In this document: piece by piece, positions 1-5,102 of the stretch
How positions within the stretch are numbered: position 1 is the stretch's first letter
Layout: every line of letters starts with the position of its first letter
Origin: Cyclobacteriaceae bacterium
Lineage (GTDB): Bacteria > Bacteroidota > Bacteroidia > Cytophagales > Cyclobacteriaceae
DNA: 5,506 bases
Reading direction: 5' to 3'
Assembly (NCBI GenBank): GCA_025363495.1
Contig: JANYDR010000263.1
Coordinates: 1 to 5,506 of the forward strand
Position numbers and translations under genes: made by a program
The notes under the pieces: model-generated
What the model was told of the DNA's origin: nothing
Databases searched by the model: none
The model's input: only the letters and a program-made list of their open reading frames with translations

Positions 1-336
1 GGCCATGGCGATATGCATGATTCCTTCTTTAGAACCCATTAAGGGCAATATGCCTGATTCAGGGTCTAGTGTAACGCCGTATACATTATTATACTGCGCT
101 GCGATCGCTTGTCGTAAGGCGGGAATGCCCTTATAATTCTGATAACCGTGATTCGCAGGATTTTCCGCAGAACGCACTAGTGCCGATACCGTATTGGCAG
201 AAGGCGCAAGATCGGGACTTCCAATCCCGAGGTTTATCACACGAAGTTCGGGCGTAACCATCGCACGCACTTCCGCCAGCTTTTTGCTGAAGTAGTACTC
301 CTCCACATTTGCGATTCTATTTGCTGTCTTAATCAT
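1..336 (-). CDS. Class I/II PLP-dependent aminotransferase, N-terminal 112 residues (runs off left edge)
   Basis: The ATG is at 336-334 and the frame stays open to base 1, so only the N-terminal part is present. The translation contains NLGIGSPDLAPS near residue 35, HGYQNYKGIPALRQAIA around residues 70-85 and ILPLMGSKEGIMHIAMA at the edge. These are the usual N-terminal motifs of fold-type I aspartate/LL-diaminopimelate-type aminotransferases; the PLP lysine lies outside the window. The start is 21 nt after the pheA stop, with GAGG about 6 nt upstream of the ATG, one of the few Shine-Dalgarno-like sites here. The tight spacing places it in the pheA operon, so a role in the last step of Phe/Tyr synthesis (transamination of phenylpyruvate, hydroxyphenylpyruvate or prephenate) is inferred. 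Substrate specificity cannot be read from this fragment; an aspartate or LL-DAP aminotransferase is possible. Confidence 0.9.
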   Translation of the reverse strand, partial: MIKTANRIANVEEYYFSKKLAEVRAMVTPELRVINLGIGSPDLAPSANTVSALVRSAENPANHGYQNYKGIPALRQAIAAQYNNVYGVTLDPESGILPLMGSKEGIMHIAMA

Positions 337-357
337 ATTAACCTCATTAAAATCCTG

Positions 358-1194
358 TCAAGACTTTATTTCCGCCTTCTTATACTCTCCCAGTACATTC
401 AAATTTCTCGTTTGTCGCAATACCAGGTTAAGCGCGACATCATAATTCTTTTTCTTCTTCCACTCCACATCAATATGAATAGAATACTCCCGTGGCTTTC
501 CTATAATTGGTATTGATTGGATCTTGGTAAGATTGATATTATTCTCTTTGAAAGACATTAATACGTTCGCCAGGCTTCCGGCTTCATTAGCAACTTCAAA
601 GGATAAGGAGGCTTTATTACTGTCGATTATTCTCTCGCTCTTTTTGGTAAGAATGAGAAAGCGGGTAAAGTTCTTTTTATGAGTCTCTATTCTTTTTTCG
701 AGGATCTGCAATCCGAATTTTTTTGCAGCGTGCTCATTCGCAATAGCGGCAGTGTCTTTTAGTTTTTTGTCTTTAACTCTCTTTGCTGATAGCGCAGTGT
801 CTTCACTTTCCCTTATTTCAACACCTTGCAACTTATTAAGGAATTCAGTGCACTGACGAATAGCCATCGGGTGCGACTCAATACATTTAATGTCCTCCAT
901 TTTCACACCCGGAAGTGCGAGGAGGTGCATGTGAATTGGCAGATACAATTCTCCAACAATCGCGAAATGATATTCCTGTAAAAGAAAGTAGTTAGGTAAA
1001 ATACTTCCTGCAATAGAATTCTCAATTGCCATTACCGCATAGTCGGCGCGATCATATTTCAGCGTCTCACATAGCTCATGGAACGACAGGCATTCGACCG
1101 TATCGATCGGTCCCTCGAAATGCGTAAGAGCCGCCACTTCATGGAAGCTGGTGGCTATTCCCTGTATCGCAATTCTAAGTTTCTTCTTCTTCAT
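358..1194 (-). CDS. pheA: Prephenate dehydratase with C-terminal ACT domain (monofunctional)
   Basis: This 278-residue cytoplasmic enzyme converts prephenate to phenylpyruvate, the committed step of phenylalanine synthesis. The dehydratase domain covers about residues 6-185. It shows IENSIAGSI (57-65), ESHPMAIRQC (106-115), DTALSA (132-137), AAIANEHAAKKFGLQIL (149-165) and the catalytic TRF triad (177-179). An ACT domain follows (about 195-275), with GSLANVL at 206 where the GALV motif is expected and QSIP at 226-229 where ESRP is expected in the Phe-binding site. There is no chorismate mutase domain, so this is the monofunctional type. The ATG at 1194-1192 lies 15 nt after the T-run of an intrinsic terminator, which puts the gene under attenuation by the leader peptide at 1265-1336. 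The aminotransferase gene follows 21 nt downstream. No Shine-Dalgarno sequence is visible. The dehydratase assignment is secure; the degree of Phe inhibition is not. Confidence 0.96.
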   Translation of the reverse strand: MKKKKLRIAIQGIATSFHEVAALTHFEGPIDTVECLSFHELCETLKYDRADYAVMAIENSIAGSILPNYFLLQEYHFAIVGELYLPIHMHLLALPGVKMEDIKCIESHPMAIRQCTEFLNKLQGVEIRESEDTALSAKRVKDKKLKDTAAIANEHAAKKFGLQILEKRIETHKKNFTRFLILTKKSERIIDSNKASLSFEVANEAGSLANVLMSFKENNINLTKIQSIPIIGKPREYSIHIDVEWKKKKNYDVALNLVLRQTRNLNVLGEYKKAEIKS

Positions 1195-1209
1195 ACCGAA
1201 AGTATTGTC

Positions 1210-1240
1210 AAAAAAAAATCCCGGATGAACCGGGACTTTC
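1210..1240 (-). terminator. Intrinsic terminator (attenuator, arms 3:4) in the pheA leader
   Basis: Read on the minus strand, TCCCGG (1235-1230), loop TTCAT (1229-1225) and CCGGGA (1224-1219) form a perfect GC-rich stem followed by nine T (1218-1210). The stem can extend by G1236 with T1218 (wobble) and A1237-A1239 with T1217-T1215. Only 15 nt separate the T-run from the pheA ATG, and no minus-strand gene lies upstream except the 23-codon leader peptide. It therefore cannot be the end-of-gene terminator of another operon and is best read as an attenuator. On the plus strand the tract is an A-run before the stem, so it would not terminate rightward transcription. Confidence 0.92.
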
Positions 1241-1298
1241 TGAGTTTCTGTTATCTTTTAATGATCAACAAAGCGCTCTGTCAGTCCCGAGGGATTGA
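1230..1298 (-). promoter_or_regulatory. Antiterminator and 1:2 hairpin of the Phe/Tyr attenuator
   Basis: Two mutually exclusive pairings are visible. The antiterminator (2:3) pairs CGGGACT (1289-1283) perfectly with AGTCCCG (1237-1231), plus a T1290/G1230 wobble; this uses up the 5' arm of the terminator. The competing 1:2 hairpin pairs TCAATCC (1298-1292) with GGACTGA (1287-1281) around a CTCG loop, with one A/C mismatch. Segment 2 lies just downstream of the last Tyr codon (1300-1298). A ribosome stalled at the end of the Phe/Tyr run would cover segment 1 and leave segment 2 free to pair with 3, so pheA is transcribed. A ribosome reaching the stop at 1265 would partly mask segment 2 and let the terminator form. 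The pairings are seen in the sequence; the mechanism is inferred from enterobacterial pheA and trp attenuators. Confidence 0.8.
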
Positions 1299-1336
1299 TA
1301 GAAATAGAAGTAAAAATAAAATCGCTTGTTGCTCAT
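1265..1336 (-). CDS. Phe/Tyr-rich leader peptide of the pheA operon
   Basis: This 23-codon ORF has its ATG at 1336-1334 and TGA at 1267-1265. The peptide begins MSNKR, continues with four alternating Phe-Tyr pairs (residues 6-13, bases 1321-1298), and ends QSLGTDRALC. Eight consecutive aromatic codons of two kinds in a 23-residue ORF, placed 24 nt before an intrinsic terminator and 70 nt before the pheA start, is the arrangement of an attenuation leader peptide. Enterobacterial pheL is Phe-rich; here Phe and Tyr alternate, so shortage of either charged tRNA could stall the ribosome. Codons used are TTT, TAT, TTT, TAC, TTC, TAT, TTC, TAT. No Shine-Dalgarno sequence is visible, as for most genes here. 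The product is presumably a regulatory by-product without its own function. It is too short for routine gene callers. Confidence 0.87.
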   Translation of the reverse strand: MSNKRFYFYFYFYQSLGTDRALC

Positions 1337-1468
1337 CGTTGTATTCTGAAGGCTAAGAACGGGTAAAAATTGGGATTGAGCAACTTAGGGAAGAAAGATT
1401 TGTAATAAATTATGTTTCGCTAACTACTGTTAGTCAGAGAAGTTCGCTACATCTGACTTCAATTTAAA
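1337..1468. other. Gap upstream of the pheA leader, with a small hairpin
   Basis: No gene is visible here. The minus-strand promoter of the pheA leader must lie in or near this stretch, but I find no convincing TTG-N19-21-TAnnTTTG match on that strand. A 7-bp inverted repeat, AGTCAGA (1432-1438) and TCTGACT (1452-1458), flanks a 13-nt spacer and could be an operator or chance. A second small one, CTAAC-TACT-GTTAG, occupies 1420-1433. Confidence 0.35.
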
Positions 1469-1594
1469 TGCATTTCCCGCAGATTTTCGCTGATCTAATG
1501 CACACAGATTTTCGCGGAACTTTAAGAATAAAGCGTCATAGAATTCCGCGAAAATCTGCGAGTACTCAATCAGCGAAAATCTGCGGGAAATGCA
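1469..1594. repeat. Nested 126-bp palindrome (REP/MITE-like intergenic element)
   Basis: The outer arms 1469-1494 and 1569-1594 are perfect 26-bp reverse complements (left arm begins TGCATTTCCCGCAG). Inside, a second perfect pair of 15-bp arms lies at 1505-1519 (CAGATTTTCGCGGAA) and 1544-1558. Both arm pairs contain the same core, AGATTTTCGC, giving two direct and two inverted copies. The centre (1520-1543) is unpaired. No coding capacity is apparent. The element lies between the divergent pheA leader and lipoprotein genes, ending 15 bp before the lipoprotein -33 element. I infer a dispersed palindromic element, because similar GCGAAAATCTGCG palindromes are familiar from Bacteroidetes intergenic regions. 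A cruciform or RNA-hairpin role is possible. Copy number in the genome is unknown. Confidence 0.85.
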
Positions 1595-1609
1595 CTCTCT
1601 GCCTTCCAA

Positions 1610-1640
1610 TTGGGTAGCATTCCCTAAAAAAGTAACTTTG
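1610..1640 (+). promoter_or_regulatory. Bacteroidetes-type promoter of the lipoprotein gene
   Basis: TTG at 1610-1612 (-33 element) is separated by 20 nt from TAACTTTG at 1633-1640, a full match to the Bacteroidetes sigma-ABfr -7 consensus TAnnTTTG. The ATG is at 1658, so the 5' leader would be only about 10-15 nt long, with no Shine-Dalgarno sequence. Confidence 0.75.
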
Positions 1641-1657
1641 CCTCAAATTCCATCACC

Positions 1658-2098
1658 ATGAAAACCTTTTTGATCGCCTTCTCCTTTCTTATTCTTGTCT
1701 CCTGTGGTAAAGGCGGTGAGCACGCTAACCATGACAAGCCCGACGAGGCTGTGACCGGCAATCCAAACCAGGCGTTATACGATCAGGTGATGGACATTCA
1801 TGATGAAGTGATGCCAAAAATGGAGGATATCTATAAACTCAAGCAAACATTAGAAGAAAAAATTGCCAATACGCCTGGCATGGTAGAAGATAAGAAAAAA
1901 GAACTTCAACAAATGATTGCCTCTCTTGACTCAACGAACAATGCCATGATGGATTGGATGCATCATTTTAGTCCACTTCCTGATTCAGTAGATCAGGAGA
2001 AAGCACGCGAATACCTTGAGACCGAAATGGAGAGTATTAAGAAAGTACGCGACCTGACGAATGAAACAATTCAAAAGATTAATGAAAAATTAAAATGA
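1658..2098 (+). CDS. Small helical lipoprotein of unknown function
   Basis: This 146-residue protein has a type II signal peptide: Lys-2, a hydrophobic stretch at 4-14, and lipobox LVSC with the lipidated Cys at 16. Glycine follows the Cys, so the protein is probably placed in the outer membrane. A short, polar, His/Asp-rich linker (17-38) precedes a mostly charged helical region likely to form coiled coil (about 39-146). Recognisable blocks are DIHDEVMPKM (46-55) and NAMMDWMHHF (95-104). Small Bacteroidetes lipoproteins with this HDEVMPKM...MMDWM pattern exist and, from memory, some carry the misleading label 'viral A-type inclusion protein'; no function is established. The gene stands alone, has its own promoter at 1610-1640, and converges on the SET gene. 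The lipoprotein call is firm; the function is unknown. Confidence 0.88.
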   Translation: MKTFLIAFSFLILVSCGKGGEHANHDKPDEAVTGNPNQALYDQVMDIHDEVMPKMEDIYKLKQTLEEKIANTPGMVEDKKKELQQMIASLDSTNNAMMDWMHHFSPLPDSVDQEKAREYLETEMESIKKVRDLTNETIQKINEKLK

Positions 2099-2212
2099 AA
2101 GGATGAAAGAAGGTGATGACACACTCAAGTGTACCCGCATTCATAGTAGTTGGAACTTAATAAATTTACCCTATCCCCATTTTTCAAATCCTCAAATTTT
2201 CAAATCTCCAAA
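2099..2212. other. Convergent gap between the lipoprotein and SET genes
   Basis: Both neighbours end into this 114-nt stretch. Apart from the octamer tract at 2181-2212 it holds only a weak ACAC/GTGT hairpin near 2120-2131 without a T-run, so no convincing terminator for either gene is visible. Confidence 0.5.
2181..2212. repeat. Degenerate octamer tract ending at the SET stop codon
   Basis: Four tandem 8-mers are in exact register: TTTTCAAA (2181), TCCTCAAA (2189), TTTTCAAA (2197) and TCTCCAAA (2205). The tract stops exactly where the minus-strand SET stop codon (2215-2213) begins. Units vary in positions 2-4 but keep the CAAA end. Confidence 0.75.
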
Positions 2213-2686
2213 TTATTTAAACTGATGCGGTAAAGTCATGGACGCTTTTTCTCCAGCGTCTTCCTTACTTTTCTGTTCCAGCCGAATATTATACCTGATA
2301 GCCTGCCAGTACTCTCCACCATACCCAACTAAAATCTCTGATCGGGCTGGTATATCCCGGGTTGCTGCAATAAAGCATCGCTTACCTTCAGTTACATATT
2401 CCGAATTGTTTTTGAGGCCTTTAACACGAATGATCCCCTTTGCATCATTTGCATAATGCGCAAACCCTTTATGCTTCCATGCATCAATTACATACTTGTT
2501 TGTAAAGAAGAACACATAACCATTATGGTCTTCGGTCATTTTCTGAACTTCTTTCCAGGTAAGTATCTGACCTTTGTATTCTGTGATTCGTGTTCCTTTT
2601 GAGATAAAGACTTTCGTGAATAAACCTTTGCCAGCACCGGACAAGGTTGAACGTTTGAGATAGAGGTGTTTTTCGAGAAGCGCCAT
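2213..2686 (-). CDS. Small SET-domain protein (putative protein-lysine methyltransferase)
   Basis: From the ATG at 2686-2684 this is 157 residues; a TTG five codons upstream (2701) also opens the frame, but the ATG version MALLEKHLYLKRS fits the domain start better. The protein is essentially a bare SET domain: SGAGKGLFTK (16-25, SAM-binding GxG), SKGTRITEYKG (29-39), a WKEV insert, GFAHYANDAKG (74-84, where NHSxxPN normally sits, N80 retained) and IPARSEILVGYGGEYW (112-127, with Y122 as the candidate catalytic Tyr). It resembles viral vSET, whose C-terminal motif is similar (ISYGDDYW). There is no Cys-rich post-SET zinc cluster. A charged tail follows residue 127. It lies 96 nt after leuA on the same strand, with a large palindrome between. 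Such enzymes transfer methyl from SAM to lysines; the target here is unknown. Confidence 0.85.
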   Translation of the reverse strand: MALLEKHLYLKRSTLSGAGKGLFTKVFISKGTRITEYKGQILTWKEVQKMTEDHNGYVFFFTNKYVIDAWKHKGFAHYANDAKGIIRVKGLKNNSEYVTEGKRCFIAATRDIPARSEILVGYGGEYWQAIRYNIRLEQKSKEDAGEKASMTLPHQFK

Positions 2687-2703
2687 GCGGTCGCAATGCA
2701 AGG

Positions 2704-2768
2704 TAAATTCGGTGATTCGATTATTCGTTAATGAGGCCCATCATCGAATAATCGAATCACCGAATTTA
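2704..2768. repeat. 65-bp palindrome with 24-bp perfect arms between leuA and the SET gene
   Basis: Arms 2704-2727 and 2745-2768 are perfect 24-bp reverse complements. Within the spacer, ATGA (2731-2734) and TCAT (2741-2744) pair after a 3-nt bulge, leaving a 6-nt loop. The arms are internally periodic: ATTCG recurs every 8 bp at 2707, 2715 and 2723. In leftward transcription no T-run follows the hairpin, so it is not a standard intrinsic terminator. It may still separate leuA from SET expression by blocking 3' decay or by pausing, or it may be a mobile palindromic repeat. Confidence 0.85.
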
Positions 2769-2782
2769 AAATTGCCAGTAAG

Positions 2783-3946
2783 CTATTTGTTTATCAGGAC
2801 AGGAAGACTCGTGATCAAAATCTTCAAATCAGCATCATTCACCATCTTCTTCTCATCTGCTACCAACAAGAAATTCTCATAGAGTGAATTAAGCTCCTCT
2901 CCTTCGAAATGATATCCGAGCAACTCTACACGATGCTTAAGAGCAGCACGCCCGCTCCGGGCAGTCAACACAATAGATGACGACCCAACACCCACATCGG
3001 CAGGGTTAATGATTTCATAATTCTCTGAATGTTTCAGGAACCCATCCTGATGGATTCCGGATGAATGAGCGAATGCATTTTTCCCTACAATGGCTTTATT
3101 GGCTTGAACAGGCATTCTCATCATCGAGCTAACAAGCTGACTCAGTCCATAAATTCTTTCGGATTTAATATTGGTAGTCAATCCAATATCACCGTGAGTT
3201 TTAATGATCATAGCCACTTCTTCAAGTGAAGTATTACCTGCACGTTCGCCGATACCATTCATCGTTACTTCAGCCTGGCGAGCGCCATTCAGCAAACCTG
3301 CCATCGTATTTGCTGTGGCAAGGCCAAGGTCATTATGGCAATGAACAGAAATAACTGCTTTATCAATATTCTTTACATTTTCAAATAAGTATTGAATGCG
3401 TTTTCCATATAAATGAGGAAGGCAATATCCTGTTGTGTCTGGAATATTCACTACATCAGCGCCAGCGGCGATCACTGCCTGCGTCAGCTTCGCGAGAAAT
3501 TCCAGGTCTGCTCGGCCGGCATCTTCGGCGTAAAACTCCACTTCATAACCTTTGCTCTTCGCATACTCAACAGCCCATACGCCTTGCTCGAGCACTTGTT
3601 CTCGATTGCTGCGAAACTTATGTTTAATGTGAACATCGGAAGCACCAATACCTGTATGAATTCGTCCACGCTTCGCATGATGCAATGCTTCCGCTGCAAC
3701 GTCGATATCCTCTTTCTTTGCACGGGTAAGTCCACAAACAGTAACATTCTTCACTGCTTTGGATATCTCCACCACTGAAAGAAAATCGCCAGGACTTGAA
3801 ATCGGAAAACCGGCTTCAATCACGTCAACACCCAATTCTTCGAGCTCGCGTGCAATGATTACTTTTTCCTCCGTGGAAAGTTGGCATCCTGGCACTTGCT
3901 CGCCGTCGCGAAGGGTGGTGTCGAAAATTTGAATTTTATCTTTCAT
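2783..3946 (-). CDS. leuA: 2-isopropylmalate synthase, short form without regulatory domain
   Basis: This 387-residue enzyme condenses acetyl-CoA with 2-oxoisovalerate, the first committed step of leucine synthesis. The TIM-barrel catalytic domain (about 1-270) shows DTTLRDGEQ (9-17), HCHNDLG (202-208) and NGIGERAGN (230-238). The metal ligands D14, H202, H204 and N238 match the Neisseria enzyme with a constant shift of two. The linker subdomain contains SSGIHQDG (295-302). The protein ends at LINK with TAG, about 130 residues shorter than E. coli-type LeuA, and lacks the C-terminal LeuA dimer/regulatory domain that binds leucine. The next 80 nt are a palindrome, so this is not a recent truncation. 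A homocitrate or citramalate synthase is possible by fold, but adjacency to leuB and leuD decides for LeuA. It starts 56 nt after leuB, directly behind a heptamer repeat. Confidence 0.94.
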   Translation of the reverse strand: MKDKIQIFDTTLRDGEQVPGCQLSTEEKVIIARELEELGVDVIEAGFPISSPGDFLSVVEISKAVKNVTVCGLTRAKKEDIDVAAEALHHAKRGRIHTGIGASDVHIKHKFRSNREQVLEQGVWAVEYAKSKGYEVEFYAEDAGRADLEFLAKLTQAVIAAGADVVNIPDTTGYCLPHLYGKRIQYLFENVKNIDKAVISVHCHNDLGLATANTMAGLLNGARQAEVTMNGIGERAGNTSLEEVAMIIKTHGDIGLTTNIKSERIYGLSQLVSSMMRMPVQANKAIVGKNAFAHSSGIHQDGFLKHSENYEIINPADVGVGSSSIVLTARSGRAALKHRVELLGYHFEGEELNSLYENFLLVADEKKMVNDADLKILITSLPVLINK

Positions 3947-3952
3947 ACGTAA

Positions 3953-3987
3953 GTTCGTTAGTCGTTATTGGTTGATCGTTGTTCGTT
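3953..3987 (-). repeat. Heptamer tract in the leuA translation-initiation region
   Basis: On the minus strand five consecutive 7-mers are in register: AACGAAC (3987-3981), AACGATC, AACCAAT, AACGACT and AACGAAC (3959-3953), followed by TTACGT and the leuA ATG (3946). The tract fills most of the 56-nt leuB-leuA gap and contains no Shine-Dalgarno sequence. An A-rich, unstructured leader may help ribosome binding, but this is inference. Confidence 0.75.
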
Positions 3988-4002
3988 GCCTGCTATCAAT
4001 AC

Positions 4003-5100
4003 TCATTTATTTAATGACACACTTGCCATTGATAACTTTTCAAGTATCTGAGTCCCCATTGATTGTGTATTCAATATTTTATTCTTAGATGTATTAGCAT
4101 CAGCAATATCTGCTGTGCGATAACCTGCCTTTAATGTATCTGACACCGCCTTCAAGACAGTTTCTGATTCTTCCTTCATTCCAAAAGAAATATCCAGGAG
4201 AAGGGCTACCGACAAGATGGATGCCAACGGATTGGCTATTCCTTTTCCCGTAATATCATGAGCACTGCCGTGGATGGGTTCGTATAAACCAACCCTATCT
4301 CCCACCGATGCAGAAGCTAGCATTCCCATCGAGCCCGCTATCTGCGATGCCTCATCTGTAAGTATATCTCCAAAAAGATTTCCGGTAAGGACTACATCAA
4401 AGCTACGGGGAGCCCGGATGAGTTTCATTGCTGCCGAATCAACAAACTGGTGTTCCAATGTTATATCAGGATATTGCTTGCCAATCTCTTGTACCGTTTC
4501 TCTCCACAGCCGTGAACTTTCCAATACATTTGCCTTATCGACGGATGTAACTTTTTTTCTTCGTGTACGTGCCGCCTGAAATGCCTTATGTGCAATACGC
4601 TCGATTTCATATCGCTGATAGACCATTATATCATAGGCAGTATTGCCATCATCCTTTCTTCCTTTTTCACCGAAATAAACATCGCCCGTTAGCTCTCGGA
4701 AGAAAAGAATATCAGCACCACGCAACACATCTGCCTTGATGCTTGATGCCTCAAGGAGTTCATCAAAAAGTTTAATCGGACGCAGGTTAGCATAAAGACC
4801 AAGCTCCTTGCGCATCTTCAACAATCCCTGCTCAGGTCTTACTCTCAGTGTAGGATCATTGTCATATTTAGGATGGCCCACTGCCCCAAATAATATGGCG
4901 TCACAATTCTTAAGCTTGGCAAGTGTCTCGTCAGGAAGTGCATTGCCGGTGCTTTCTATTGCATCATGACCAATGATTGCCTGGTCAAATTCAAATGAAT
5001 GACCAAAGTCTTCAGCAATTTTTTCCAATACCTTCTTCCCTTCAGTAGTAACCTCTTTTCCAATACCATCACCCGGAAGAATTACAATCTTTTTATTCAT
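4003..5100 (-). CDS. leuB: 3-isopropylmalate dehydrogenase
   Basis: This 365-residue cytoplasmic enzyme oxidises and decarboxylates 3-isopropylmalate with NAD+, giving 4-methyl-2-oxopentanoate, the precursor of leucine. The length is normal for the family. LPGDGIG is at 8-14. Substrate-binding and catalytic residues are R97, R107, R135 (RELTGDVYFGE), Y142, K189 (SVDKANVL), D221, D245 and D249. They correspond one-to-one with Thermus IPMDH with a shift of 3-4. The cofactor loop LYEPIHGSAHDITGKGIANP (273-292) carries D282, the residue that favours NAD over NADP. The ATG is 2 nt after the leuD stop, which implies co-transcription and probably translational coupling. No Shine-Dalgarno sequence is apparent. 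Nothing is missing or broken. Confidence 0.97.
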   Translation of the reverse strand: MNKKIVILPGDGIGKEVTTEGKKVLEKIAEDFGHSFEFDQAIIGHDAIESTGNALPDETLAKLKNCDAILFGAVGHPKYDNDPTLRVRPEQGLLKMRKELGLYANLRPIKLFDELLEASSIKADVLRGADILFFRELTGDVYFGEKGRKDDGNTAYDIMVYQRYEIERIAHKAFQAARTRRKKVTSVDKANVLESSRLWRETVQEIGKQYPDITLEHQFVDSAAMKLIRAPRSFDVVLTGNLFGDILTDEASQIAGSMGMLASASVGDRVGLYEPIHGSAHDITGKGIANPLASILSVALLLDISFGMKEESETVLKAVSDTLKAGYRTADIADANTSKNKILNTQSMGTQILEKLSMASVSLNK

Positions 5101-5102
5101 GT

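Noticed and set aside
1210..1336. T-box or metabolite riboswitch before pheA
   Set aside because: The leader is short, lacks a T-box antiterminator consensus, and the FY-rich ORF with overlapping pairings explains the terminator more simply.
1078..1356. Plus-strand ORF of 92 codons opposite the pheA start and leader
   Set aside because: It runs antisense across the pheA 5' end, the terminator and the leader peptide, has no recognisable domain, and has composition expected of a shadow frame.
1469..1594. CRISPR array or insertion sequence
   Set aside because: The copies are inverted and nested rather than regularly spaced direct repeats, and there is no transposase ORF between the arms.
2687..2701. 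TTG start adding five residues to the SET protein
   Set aside because: The extra residues (MHCDR) do not fit the domain start, and an ATG five codons later gives a natural MALLEK N-terminus.
2704..2768. Palindrome as an intrinsic terminator of leuA
   Set aside because: The stem is long and AT-rich and no T-run follows on the minus strand; it is kept as a repeat/hairpin instead.
3413..3778. Plus-strand and other-frame ORFs inside leuA (also 3433-3627 and 3484-3747)
   Set aside because: They lie wholly within the well-conserved leuA catalytic domain in other frames and show no protein motifs.
4274..4579. Plus-strand ORF inside leuB
   Set aside because: It is the antisense shadow of the leuB substrate- and cofactor-binding region; no domain or start context supports it.
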